From Voacanga thouarsii (lineage: Eukaryota > Streptophyta > Magnoliopsida > Gentianales > Apocynaceae): a DNA stretch of 64,000 nucleotides. Below are positions 46,841-58,542 of this stretch, piece by piece. A program made the translations under genes and the position numbers. Numbering within the stretch: position 1 is the stretch's first letter; every line of letters begins with the position of its first letter. The notes below the pieces were generated by a model. That model was not told where the DNA came from. It saw only the letters and a program-made list of their open reading frames with translations, and did no database searches. The stretch spans positions 6,395,501 through 6,459,500 of the forward strand of contig JANUWF010001176.1 in NCBI GenBank assembly GCA_026120185.1. The letters run 5' to 3'.

Positions 46841-47560
46841 ATAAACATAAATCCAAAATCACAATTTTGGAAAAACGAAAAATAATGAGTCTAAAATCAA
46901 ATTTTGTAAAAATCATAGGTCCTTTTAGAATGAGGAAAATGTTTCAGCGGGGAAAGGTTTTTTTTTTTTAATTAGAGAAAACTGACACCTGGCACTGATT
47001 GCTAGCTTAAACTTTGCCACCAGCTACGCTACGTTGCATAGCTAGTCCGCAGCTATGCTAAGCTAGCCACCAGCATAAACATACCACTAGCTTTGCATAG
47101 CTGGCCGCCGGCTTGAAAATTGCATGCTAACATTTTACCTTCTAAACTTGCAATTTGATTGGTTTTTAGCTTTTAGAAAATTGATTTTGATCAATTAAGG
47201 TCACAGAATCAAATCAATCTTTATTAATTAGATGTCGCGATCATTATCAAAACAAAGTCTATAAACAAAACATAAACTCGTGCTCTCAAGGAGTTCGTAA
47301 ATTCTCTACTGTTTGTCTTCTTTAACAGAACAGACGATCTGTTCATGGAACATAGAAACACTGTCACAGAACTCTTTATTCATACAACCAAAACAAAGCA
47401 ATGCCAATACACACAAGGTTTCATAAACCATTACTAAAATAATTTTTAGTAACTTGGATGCGTAAAAACTAAAACCCACAGAGACTAATTTTTTTAGATC
47501 CCAAAAACTTCATGAAATAATTTCAATCAATACATAGACCCATAAAACATATGTGAGGTG
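46841..47560 (-). other. 5' leader of D, segment 3
   Basis: No gene. It lies between F2 and the D primer site. 46985-47125 has clustered AGCTAGC / CCACCAGC / TGCATAGCT words, imperfect short repeats. The rest is AT-rich. Confidence 0.5.
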
Positions 47561-47572
47561 TCTCTGATACCA
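47561..47572 (-). other. Primer binding site of D
   Basis: On the minus strand TGGTATCAGAGA follows the LTR end within two or three bases. It is the copia Met-tRNA site and fixes D's orientation. Confidence 0.78.
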
Positions 47573-47574
47573 TT

Positions 47575-49204
47575 ATTAAATTTTGCTTATGCAAACCAAT
47601 TTCGTAGTGGAAGAATTTAAACACGAAACAACAGGATTACTCGCATGCAAATTACTTCAATCAAGTAGCTTTAAAAAATTTCTTTTGAGTTCTGCAACTG
47701 TGTGTGTTTCCAAGGAGACTCACGGCAATAGTGTTCTCATTTTCTTCAATTCTATGAAAATCACTGCATCCTAAGAAAAGGAGCGCCTCTAATGGAGTCC
47801 ATATAAGGTTGTACTCAAGCAACTACCGCGAACTTGTGCTAGCATATATTTTGTGGCTATTAGGGTTTTCTTATTTTTGGAGAAAATAAGGAAAAGCTTT
47901 TTTTTTTTTCATTAAATATACAAAAGACAACTTTCTATATATCTTTGTGTGAACCCTTCAAGAAATATATAGAAATCCTTTTCATTATGGGCTTAGGATT
48001 TAATAAAATAGACCCATAAGGTTTTAACAATTACAATTATACCCCTTTAATTATAACCACTTTATAATAATCCATAAAATTACTTCTTCTCACAAATTTA
48101 CTCTATAATATTATCATATCATAGATCTTGAGTACGTAATCTTCTATTGTATATGACCTATTAGATTTTCTAGTCAATTGGTAGCAAAATATGAACTAAT
48201 CCTAACAACTATAGGATTAGTATTCATTTTGTAATTAGGATTGATTTATTAATTCCTAATTAATAAATTAATATTTAGTAGATCAAGAGCATTTTAGCAA
48301 TGTACTATCACTATCCAAAAATTCAAAAAGCCAAGTGGCTTGACATAAACCTTTCAATAGCAAAAATGTCAATGCAATAAATTCCTTTTATCATTCTATA
48401 TCTTATTCGGTTTAGAATATGTATTTAGTGCTAGCTCCCTTTAGAATACAATTTATTCTAACCTGGATACCTTAGTACTTATTCTCAAAATCTATTACTT
48501 ATTATATATATCATTTGGAATTATTTCCAACACATAATTGCCTCGATCAAGTACTTCTTAAATAATAATTCTCTACAAGTAGTCGTGAGATATACTCTCT
48601 TTCAGGTGTGATGAATCCTTTATTGACCCTCTTAATTATTTTCGTATACTCTATATTGTACCTAATATCTTCTCTATATAGGCAGTATCGAAGAGATTTC
48701 AAGGATAGGAATCAAAGTACAACCCTCAACATACAAAGTATCTTAGAGATCTTAAATTTAAGGATACTAACACATTTGCTATAATGAGATTCTATCACTA
48801 GTAATAAATAGTTATCCATTTGATTATCTCATAACTAGATTATCTAATGAACTTGTCCATCCAACAAGCATCCATACGTTAACTTTAAATATCACAATAC
48901 TCACGTATGTGAGAACCATTGCTTGATCTAATCAAGAAGTATAACATGTTCAAGTCTTTACGCATTAATAATGACTAAGGATAGTTTAAGTACAGGCACT
49001 TCAAAGTATAGTAGGAATCTTATATCATGATCCCTATCAAGATTTTTTTAATACTATATATTGTGATGGGGACTTTATCTATCAGTTTTATACACATTAA
49101 CATATGAAGTAATCAAATGAACTGGAAAATAAAGAATACCTTTTATTTAATAAATGTACAAAATACATTATATAAATAATTGATTCTAGGGCATAATACC
49201 AACA
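47575..49204 (-). repeat. 5' LTR of D
   Basis: On the minus strand it starts TGTTGGTATTATGCCC (49204) and ends near 47575; the exact end is uncertain because CA is not kept. About 1630 bp. The first 150 bases on the minus strand align with L1, L2 and L3. The right flank TTATG (49205-49209) would be the target duplication; its partner lies outside the window. Confidence 0.78.
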
Positions 49205-50984
49205 TTATGTATCTAGATGTGTGATTAAAATAGGAAAGAAAAATCTGCCAAAAGACTTGATTATCATACATTTTGAGGATTATGATATTATCCTAGGTAT
49301 AGATTGGTTGTCTATGAATCACTCAAGTTAATTATAAGAATAACGTGGTACAGTTTGTTAGACCTGAAAAGATGTCTTGGAATTGAAAGATAATCAGGTA
49401 AAATAGCTAAAATATTTTATATCGGGAACTAAGACTCGTAAACTTCTTAAGAAAGGTTGTCAAGGATATTTGGTATATCTGATCAATAAATTTAAGGATT
49501 AATGTTCGATAGAGTACATTGTTGTGGTAAAGAAATAGCCGGATATTTTTCTAAAAGAGTTGACGACTTTACCCTCTCCGTGTGATATAGAATTCATGAT
49601 TGATTTGGTACTTGGAGCGGAACCCATTTCTAAGACCACTATTGAATGACTTCGTTAGAACTTAAAGAGCTGAAGGAACAATTAGAAGAGCTACTAGTAC
49701 AAGGCTATATCTGACTTAGTACTTCACATTGGGGAACCACGGTATTACTTGTAAAGAAGAAAAATGGAAACTTACATTAGTGTATTGATCATCGAGGGTT
49801 GAATAGCTTGACTATCAAGAATAAGTATCCTCTTCCACTCCTAGATGAATAATCAATTTCAAAGATCGTGTCGTTTTTTAAAGTTGGATTTGAGACAAGA
49901 ATATTACAAAGTACAAATTCATGAAGAAGATATACCAAAAACTACATTTAATACACAATATAGTCACTATGAGTTCGTGATTATGCAAAGTGGAAGGGAC
50001 ATATAGTGACAAATGACAGGATTAAAGTAGACCCAGCCAAAGTGGAAGCAATTACTAATTGAAAGCAACCTAAGAATGTCACAGAGATTAGAAATTTCCT
50101 GGGATTAGTGAGTTATTACAAGAATTTTATTAAGGAATTTTCAACTCTTGTGTCACCATTGCCACGACATTTGCACAAGGACACAACATTTCTATAGAGT
50201 GATAAGTGTCAGAAAAGTTTCCAAGAACTCAAGAAGAAACTTATAACTACACATGTATTGAGGTTACTAGAAGAGAGAAATCCCTAAGCTTTATACATGA
50301 ATGCTTTGAAAGAAGGCTTGGGAGCTGTGTTGATGTAGGACAGAAAGGCTATCACTTATGCTTTGTATAAGCTTAGACTCCATGAAGTTAACTATCCTAC
50401 TCATGATTTGGAATTGGCAACTGTTGTTGTTGCTTTGAAGAAGTGGAGATATTACCTGTATGGAGTGGACTATGAAGTGTTTACAGATCATAAAAGTTTG
50501 AAAACATATTCATTCAAAAAGATTTGAATATGAGACAGAGGAAATGGATTGAATTCTTGGAGGAGTATAGGTGTCCAATTAACTATAATTCCAGAAAGAT
50601 TGATATTATTGCGGATGCATTGAGTAGAAAAGTGAGTTTGGCTAGACTGAGAGTACAAGAAATGCAAGCTAAGCAAGAAGTGCTATCGTTGGAAGCAAAA
50701 ATAGGGGGAAAAAATATTTAGTTGAGGAATTTCATAGTTATTCCTGACTTGAAATAAGAAATTATTGACACTCTACTCAGTAATCAAGATTTTTGCAATT
50801 TTAAGGAAAAGAATATGGAAAGAGGAAGTTAAGATTTTCGAGTGGATGATCGTGAAATTATGTATTTTTGAGAAAGATTGTGTGTACCAAATGTTGAGAA
50901 ACTGAAGAAGAAATATCCGAATTATTAACTATAAGGTATGTCATTAGAAAATTTCAAGAACAAAATTCTTTTAAGTGAGGAAGA
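49205..50984 (+). pseudogene. Ty3/gypsy pol remnant (element G)
   Basis: Recognisable parts in order: protease end HFEDYDIILGIDWLSMNHS (about 49266-49325); RT start EPISKT, ELKEQLEELLVQGYI, STSHWGTTVLLVKKKNG, NKYPLPLLDE, LDLRQEYYKVQIHEEDIPKT (49620-49950). After 49990 it jumps to GHIVTNDRIKVDPAKVEAI and IRNFLGLVSYYKNFI, so the YxDD part is deleted. RNase [40 protein letters not shown] (50290-50510), then RQRKWIEFLEEYRCPINY. A short LCVPNVEKLKK piece of the integrase zinc region follows, and the integrase core is missing before the 3' LTR. Many stops. Chromovirus-like order; no chromodomain seen. Confidence 0.85.
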
Positions 50985-51290
50985 ATGTAATACCTCGCTT
51001 ACTTATACATGGGAAGGCTTGCATTCATGAGCATATCATATGTTGAGAATTATTTATATGAAATGTATGTCTATATTTTATGACTTTTGTTTATGCTTGA
51101 GATAATTGTGTTAAAATTTTATTTATATCTATATAATTATATCGTGATTATTAGTAGTGAATAATTTTATATTAGGAATATAGAATTATTTATTATAAAT
51201 TGATATATTCAATTATTTAGTAAAAAACTATATTCTTTAAAGTAAATCTTTATAATTAGTCTTACAAAGAACTCAATGTTGATTTTTATT
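50985..51290 (+). repeat. Start of 3' LTR of G
   Basis: TGTAATACCTCGC begins directly after the purine-rich AGTGAGGAAGAA, which fits a polypurine tract and LTR start after gypsy pol. No clear end (GTATTACA) was found, so the LTR is truncated; the right limit is a guess. Confidence 0.6.
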
Positions 51291-52250
51291 AAGGGTAAAC
51301 TATTCTGGTGACCCTCTAACTATTGCGAAATCTAACTTTTACCTTTCAACTAAAAAAATCGTATGGATATATGGGATACCAAGTCAAAACATAAATAAAA
51401 GTTAAAAAATATTATATCGGACATGACTCACTATAAGAGTGCTTCATAGAACAGGTCATAATATTTTCTTTCCAAATAACGATATTCTAAGTCCTTCAAC
51501 CTGAATCCATCATAATTTCTTGCTTGATAGTTTATATATCTTGACATTGTCTTAAGCTATTTTTAACCACATGATTGATAAGACTACTATTAGATATAGA
51601 ATAAGTCAGGGAGAGAAATATGAATGATAGTTAAGGAATTTGTCCTTCTCATTATTGAGAGAGGTATCTATAGACCTCTTAATGAGTTAAATTGTTAAAA
51701 TGTATGATCATACTCAAATATATATCAATAAAGAGATATTGATATCATTTATTTGAACAATTTATTTGGAGATCAAGAAATAGTTGATTAAGCTATATAA
51801 GGATGACATGTTCTATACCTTATACTTAATCGAGATATCGTGTGACAAAAGGACTAAATATTAAATTGTAGTTTAGTTCAAAGATATCACCGATTTTCAT
51901 TTTAAACTAGATAGTTATAATATTTTACTAGAAATTATATATAACCTATGAGTCATATAAATGTGTTTTGGGCACACTACTACTGTTAAATGAACCTACA
52001 AGGTTACGCATTAAGCGAATAATTTAGAATATTTTTCTGGTAACCAGATTCAATGTATCTAGAAATATATCCAGGTTCATTATATCTCTAACGACATTTA
52101 GGTTCGATGTATTTGAAGGATACATCGAAGGATGTATTTGAAGGACATCCAAATTCTTGGTATTTGACTTGATTAATATATAGATTAATTAGTAAACTGC
52201 CAAGATTATTTGAGAAGCTAACCCCATCTTTTAGAATTTAATTTCAAATA
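51291..52250. other. Unassigned repeat debris
   Basis: No gene. The first 70 bases (GGTAAACTATTCTGGTGACC...) resemble the end of a common plant non-autonomous DNA element, but no matching end is visible. 51590-52000 is LTR-like text (for example 'ttaatgagttaaattgttaaaatg') without a definable boundary. An imperfect repeat of GATGTATTTGAAGGA lies at 52097-52145. Confidence 0.35.
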
Positions 52251-53521
52251 AGATATGATACGATAATGAAAGAGATTGTTGATAAGAAGACTCTCAGACA
52301 TTTTCAGATTTTTAATAACGCACGGAGCATTAAGAACAATTCAATCTACCTAAAGGAGCATTAAGAACAAACTTAATTTCCCAAGGAATCTCTAGAAGTC
52401 ACAAAATTCCTATCTCTAAGTAATTTTATTAACCCTTCAATTACCAAGTTCAAATCCCTAACTCCATCTCCAGAATCTATTGAAAATAACAAATATTAAA
52501 TTGATCAAATTGGTCTTCAAAAGCCTAACATTTATCTCTCAAAATCATTAGATAGAATAAATCAATTGAAGAAATCAATTAATCCCAATCAATCAATCCA
52601 ACATAACAAAGTCCAAATAATTGAATACCATAGATAGAATCAATAGATCCAAAGGAAATAATTCAATTCAAGGCATAAATAGGGTACAACATTCAATTCA
52701 AATTCAAATCATTAAATATAAAAAATTACCTAAGAAATTACAATGAAAATTAAAGGAAAAACTTATAGACCAGATTCTCCTTCTTCTTCAATTAAATCCA
52801 TGGACAACCCTCTTCTTCTTTTCCAAAATAATCTTGATCTTCCCTCTCTTGGTGACTTCCTTGAGTTCTCCAAGGTTTGAGCCACCTCTCCAAGTTCCTT
52901 TTTCAATTTTAGGGCTAAATGATTGGTATTTATAGCTTTTGGAAAGCCACATTAGCAAATCACGCAAAACAGGGGCTTTCTGTTATGTTAAATGGCACTG
53001 CCTGAGTTGGCTTAATTGACGCCATTTATGATTTTTTTTTTCTAATCTCAGAAGATGAATGATGCCAGTTGAGTTGATATGAGCAGCGTCATTAATTCTC
53101 AGAAGTTAGATATTCTGAATTCTCTGAAATTAAACGCCGCCAATTATGTCCATTTTTAGCTTCTTTTTTTTTTCTTTTTTTTACGCTTTTCACCTCATTT
53201 CTTCATCATATTTTCACTTTAATGTATCCTACACAAGACAAGATAAAAATATAAGGAGCAAGTAATCATCTATCCAAGAATTCTTCACAATAATAGAGTA
53301 AATGACATGAAAATATGCATAATTTAAGCACTCACCATCCGATACTCATTTTTTTTTCCTCTCAAAATTGATTATTTAAACTCCATTTCACTCATTTTTC
53401 AGCAATATGTCCTAGAAACACATAAACATAATAAATAAGTAGAAACCATCTATAATCACGCAAAAGATCATACAAAATCCAAGTAAAAGGCATAAAAAAA
53501 ATGAAGTTTTCACGTTTTACA
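52251..53521 (-). repeat. Probable Athila/Tat-type 3' LTR (element H)
   Basis: On the minus strand a CCCCAAAGACGTGTAAAAGTT phrase (about 53560-53540) precedes TGTAAAACGTG at 53521. This recalls the 'gaggacgggcaaaagttcaagtgtggggg' type phrase that ends the internal region of Athila/Tat elements. The text from 52870 to 52290 on the minus strand is of the same sort as bases 1-652 (for example repeated TTGAATTG, GATTGATTGG words). The left limit is uncertain. Confidence 0.42.
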
Positions 53522-54930
53522 AATACTCTTACATTAAACTTTTACACGTCTTTGGGGAAAATTACTTTTCAAAATAAATTCAAAACAAAATTTCAATCTT
53601 CATAAGAAGTATGGTAGAGATGATATTCTTTCTTTTCACAATGAAATACAACTTAACATTCATTCAATCAAGAAGACCTTAGACAAACCCACATATTAGT
53701 TTAAATATACCTAAGGGTACCACTAAAGTAATTTTAAACAAGTTTATATCTATTCAATATGCTCCACTACTTTTTTTTTTTTAATCAAAACATATTAACA
53801 ATGTAAATACTCTAAGTTAGGAATATATAACCAATTTAAGTTTTTGTTCTTCTCTAAACTATTACAAATTAAGTAGTAAACTAGGACTTGTTCACTCATT
53901 CCAGTTGAGTGCGTTTTACACTGGATTTCAACTTTTTTCTATTTTTTTACTCGAGATCTTTTAAGACATGTTAAAGAATGAAAACAAATCTTTTTTTTCT
54001 CTCTTACTTCTTTTTCGACCATATTCTTTTCTTTTTAACTCTTTTTTTTCCTCTCTTGTTAGGTGCATTTTATACTTCATCCTACCTTTTTTTTTTTTTA
54101 AATCTCTTTTTTGATAGCCGTATTTTATACTTCATCCTACCTTATCTTCTATACTTAAATCCAAATTTACAACTAATTTAGACAATCTTTCACAAAAATT
54201 AATGCATATGCAATACTTATACATCATCATATTACTTATATCAATTTCAAAAAGTGAAAAGCTTCACTCATCCAATAAGAAATAAATTATTCTCAGCATT
54301 TAACATATACCCAACCTAATATACAAGACTATTAAAAACTAACTTAACCAAATAAACATCAAGTCATGTTTTAAAGTAAAAAAAAGAAAAGACATAACTC
54401 CAATTTTGATCAAAATTCAAAAATTTTGTCAATTTACACAAAAACCTAGAAAAAGATAATTAAAAATTTCTTCTCCACATGTAAACTGGACATTGAACTC
54501 AATGGATGAAAATAAAACAATAGATATCAACAGAAAGGACCAAGGAGATAAGGGAAAAAGCAATACAATACTTTCTAAGCCAAATGTGTGAGATTGAATA
54601 AGTGTACTGATTGTCAAATCTTTAATGAAATCTCCAGAAGTTAATGGTTATATTTATCTAAAAGAAAGCTCCAAGACTATCAGATAATAAAATTGTTAGA
54701 CATTAAAGTACATGTCTAAAGAAAAAAGCCCTAAACAAAAACAACTAGCAAGAAAAGAAAAATACATAAACAAACCTAATCTAGAAAGAACGAAATACAT
54801 GAAAAAGCAATAAAAGAAATTCTAATCTAAAGAAAGGAAAATAAAAACAAGACAAGGGAAAGAAAATCAAATCCATCATGGATGTGCATTAGAGGGATCA
54901 TCATCATCCATGGCGTCTTCTTCAGGTGCC
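53522..54930 (-). other. Non-coding internal part of H
   Basis: No gene. There are many poly-T and poly-A runs, and an imperfect repeat of TATACTTCATCCTACCTT at 54072-54089 and 54126-54143. It is consistent with the long non-coding stretch before the 3' LTR of Athila-type elements, but could be anything AT-rich. Confidence 0.35.
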
Positions 54931-56150
54931 TCATATGGAAAGGATTAGGAAGAACTTGCACAAAAAAAAAAGGAGTATTAGGGTAGGTGAGTAGTGCACT
55001 TGTTGAAAGTATATATTCAAATTCGACTCAATCGACCCCACACAACTATCAAGATGCTCAACACAGTACCACATATAATCCAACCTTTGATGAAGAGAAG
55101 CAAATCCCTGATCCATGCCAACATAGATTTTATCCATCACATTTTGCATTTCAATCCTAATGGTTCCAGAAGATGGGGGAACAACAAGTGGTGGTATATA
55201 CTCCTCTTGTACATCCATCGAAACCTCTCCTTCTCCCTTAACTTCTACACCCCCTAAAACATATTGGTTAGGCCTAACTCTTCTTATCAAGTGCATCTTT
55301 AGGAGTGTTCAAAAAGTCAAAGGAACCATATGCACAAATTGCCTCCAAATTCATATTATCACGAAAATAATCTAAGAATCCTAGCAAGTCTCGTAATGTA
55401 TGGGAGACCACAAATTGTACCTTTCCTTTGCGCACACATATAGTCCAAGCAAGAAGCAAAGGAAATGGTGATGTTGATAGACGTATGAGTTACGATTGAC
55501 CAATGATGAAATAAGTCTCTCCATATAACTATCTCGATACTCTCTTTTCTCCCTCTTAATGTGTGAGCAATTAATCTATGAAGGTATCAGAGGGTAAGAG
55601 AAGTAAATTGGTTACTTTTTGAAATCCTAGATCTCAAAGTAGGACCCTAAGTATTTTTTATTCAAAAAAGCTACATCATATTCTAAATCATTTGGAAAAT
55701 GCTCTCTTGCAGATGCATTATACCCATCATAGAATCCCAAATTCATTCCAAATTAATTAAGAGACATGAAAAGTTTGACCACATAGGTAGAAACCAATGG
55801 TATAAGTATTGCCAATACCTCTATATTCCCACCTAAAGATAAAAGCACTCAACAAGTTGAGAGAAAAGTTCCCACACCTAGGCTCAAGGATAGAGAAGAA
55901 ACTCAACTTGAGTCATGAATCAAGGTGGCAACCTCCTCATTAATGCCTACGCTAGGATTGTGTGATCAATATACCTATTGGGCCAAAATGATCAAACACT
56001 CGACCTTTAAAATCTTTCTTAAGAAATGGGATCAATGAAATTTAAGTTAATAGGGTCATTCTTCCTAACTTGTTCAACAAGTCTGACCCATTACCCCTCC
56101 TAGGTGGATTCTTTCTTTTTTGTGCGATTAGGAAAAGTATTTTAGCTTAA
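54931..56150 (-). pseudogene. Degenerate protein relic, perhaps Athila-type
   Basis: The minus-strand pieces 55459-55274 (ICVRKGKVQFVVSHTLRDLL...) and 55296-54931 (MHLIRRVRPNQYVLGG..., then GFASLHQRLDYMWYCVEHLD) read without stops for 60-120 codons. Pieces at 55550-55470 (REYRDSYMERLISSLVNRNS, HHHFLCFLLGLYVC) lie upstream in another frame. The layout, with a conserved hydrophobic block followed by an acidic/coiled-coil C-terminus close to an LTR, recalls the Athila ORF. I cannot identify a named domain, so this is a weak assignment. Confidence 0.35.
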
Positions 56151-57624
56151 AGAATGGAAACCAAAGGATGATCAAAAGAGATATCAAAGAGTTGTTTAGA
56201 GTAAAAAAACATTCAGACTAAGAATAGAATTTTGGCAATAACTTGGACAATGACAGAACAAGACAATGAGGCCTAATGGAGGTAGTGAAAATGCAACAAT
56301 ATACCAAGAATGAATTTCAACGTTCACCAACACAAAATGCCACCAATTTGCTCCAACAATTAATTCAATATTCCATCAACTTCTCCCTAAAATCCAACAA
56401 CAATTTACCACACAAAACAACCCCATAAATTCAATTCAAACAAAAAATTTCAACAAACTCGTAACACAACAAGCACAAAAAATCAGCAATAAAATAGACC
56501 TTCAAATAATCATAAAAACAAGTTACCTATTCAACTCCCATATTAATAGCAATCCAAAAAATACCACAATTCACTCAGAAAATTCACAAAACAAAGTTGA
56601 GAATTGGCCTACAAATTAAGCTTCGAAATTTGAAAGAAAAAAAATACTAAAATTCCAAATTTTAAACCATTGGAAATCTTACCAAACTTCAAGAGTAAGT
56701 TATGTCTAAAATTTTAATGATGTAACAATAAAGTATATATAAGTACATTACATGCTATTGATCCATATTATTTTGTCTGGGATTGGAAGATATCAATGCA
56801 CAATAATGGTACCAAAACTATGCAAATATGATTTAGTATAAAAAATTAGATGTTATTTCTTTGTTTTAATATGATAAAATTACATTCTATACGTAATTTT
56901 ATGCCATCTAGACTTACTTTTAAATTCACCAATGATACATGTATTATTATTTTTTTAATTATAGTTTCCACAATAACAATATTACCATGGTTTATTGACA
57001 AACATTTAAAAAGTTTTGAGATTATTATTCATTAGGACCAAAATACAACATTGGTTCAAAAAAATTTTGTAAGAAGTGGAAACAAATGATTGTATATCAG
57101 TTCATATAAATGTTATTTATGTAATAAATTTTAATCATGTATTCAAAATTATTTGAATGCGATCTCGTGTACTTGTATTGGGACTCTTTTGAAAAGAAAA
57201 CAACTTTTTAATGAAAAATTAAATTAAAATAAATAAATTTTATTTATGAGATATTAACAATTTCATTATTTAGAGTATAATGTTAATGTTTGAGTTGTAA
57301 ATTTTTATAACAAAGTTATGCTTATATTTAAAAAGTTCAATATAATAGCAATTTAAGTAGGCAATTGACCTCACCTAAAATGAAATTATACATGAGGTTC
57401 TTTTCCTTTTTTCTCAAATACTTTTTGTCTAATTAAGAAAATTAACATATTATACTTCAATTGACATTAAATGTAGAATTTAGAGGACCTCTTTTGGAAA
57501 ATTTATCAAAGTATGGCCTCAATTGGATCCAATTGAAAACTGAAAGGGCCTTATTTCAAGTCTTTTCCCTTTCATTGTTCACCACGCAACCAAAGTGTCA
57601 CTCTCCCTTCAAATTCATACACAA
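56151..57624. other. AT-rich stretch without recognised features
   Basis: I see no gene or element boundary. The part 56280-56640 is rich in CAA/AAC words on the plus strand. The part 56700-57430 has no long open frame. Confidence 0.4.
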
Positions 57625-57652
57625 TTAGCAGGATGCCCGTGCGTTGCACGGG
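57625..57652 (-). mobile_element. Helitron-like 3' terminus
   Basis: On the minus strand a perfect 7-bp hairpin CCCGTGC-AAC-GCACGGG (57652-57636) is followed by CATCCTG and CTAA (57628-57625), then T. Helitrons end in a short hairpin about 10 bases before CTRR and insert between A and T; all of these are met. The GC-rich hairpin in AT-rich DNA is typical of plant Helitron ends. The element body would lie to the right (higher coordinates). I could not identify its 5' TC end. Confidence 0.6.
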
Positions 57653-58236
57653 ATATACATATTTTATACTATATGCTATTTTTTAATGTATTATTTGAAT
57701 TTTCGAAAATAAATTTTTTGATGAATTGAATACAAAATCATATGTAAGTTACACGTATGTAATTTTTTTTGAATTTTTTATATCATATGTAATTTACGCA
57801 TATGAAATTTTGTGTACATTTTGTCCATTTTATAAATAGTTAATAAAAAGAACATCTTTATCAAATATATGAAAAAAGACATTTTTTTTACATACTTTGA
57901 CTTTTAGTGGTACATAAAACTTATCTATTGATTCAGAATAGTTTAAGATCGCTTGTAGATTAATATGTCGATAACAACATTTAAAAGAGTTGCCATAATC
58001 GATGATCTCTAACTGTGTAATCGATAATGATTTGTATATAATATAAAAGTTACAATCTTTTATCAATCAGAAAATATACAATCGATTATGAAATAATACT
58101 TGATCGATGATGTTCTTCAATGAGATAAAAGTTAGAAGGCACATGCCCTAAAACTTTGTGTGTATATATATAGATATTCCCAGTTTCAGAACAACCAAAG
58201 TATATGATGAACTAAAAATATTTTCTTTCTCTACAT
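57653..58236. other. Subterminal AT-rich region
   Basis: No gene. ATCGAT-type words (TAATCGATGATC, AATCGATAATG, CAATCGATTATG, TGATCGATG) recur at 57940-58110. GTGTATATATATAGATATT at 58160-58178 could serve as a TATA box for the following small frame. Confidence 0.4.
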
Positions 58237-58542
58237 ATGGCTAAAGATCATTCTTTGGTCGATAAACAATCATATTACTTTCTTGAAGAAGCTCATAATC
58301 ATCTTTATCAAGAACATCACTCTTCTCTTACAAAAAATGATGAGAGTTCCATTGCCATTGCTCCCCAGCCGATTACGCTAGCATGCTTTAAGATTACTGG
58401 AATGGCTATGCTTCCAACCGCTGAAGCTCCAGTAAGGAATTTGGTTGCATCTACCCAGTTGTCACATTTAGACCAAAAACAACTTGAATTCAAAGGAAAA
58501 ATGAAAAAGAAACTAAGAGGAGTTATTACTCAAATAGAATGA
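58237..58542 (+). CDS. Small hypothetical frame, 101 aa
   Basis: ATG 58237 opens 101 codons ending TGA 58540-58542. The protein has a Tyr/His-rich start (MAKDHSLVDKQSYYF, EEAHNHLYQEHH), a central APQPITLACF part and a basic end (GKMKKKLRGV). No signal peptide, membrane segment or family motif is recognisable. A TATA-like string lies about 70 bases upstream of the ATG. A usable TATA and an uninterrupted frame in AT-rich DNA speak for a gene; the isolated position between a Helitron end and captured fragments speaks for an accidental or captured frame. Splicing beyond 58542 is possible. Confidence 0.35.
   Translation: MAKDHSLVDKQSYYFLEEAHNHLYQEHHSSLTKNDESSIAIAPQPITLACFKITGMAMLPTAEAPVRNLVASTQLSHLDQKQLEFKGKMKKKLRGVITQIE

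Larger units (their letters stand above)
21473..49204 (-). mobile_element. Ty1/copia element D, host of several insertions
   Basis: These are minus-strand segments of one degraded copia element, split by younger insertions. Right to left: 5' LTR 47575-49204, primer site 47561-47572, leader 46841-47560, 43128-43393 and 27481-28120, gag and knuckle 26641-27480, pre-integrase/protease 26093-26640, integrase 21473-21785. It continues beyond the left window edge on the far side of E. The gaps are exactly filled by F2, C and F1, and the F1 and F2 junctions carry perfect 5-bp duplications, which supports the reconstruction. D itself sits in gypsy pol sequence that resumes at 49205. Confidence 0.75.

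Noticed and set aside
53978..54181. Phe/Leu-rich 'membrane protein' of 67 codons
   Set aside because: Translation of poly-T runs; hydrophobicity is compositional.
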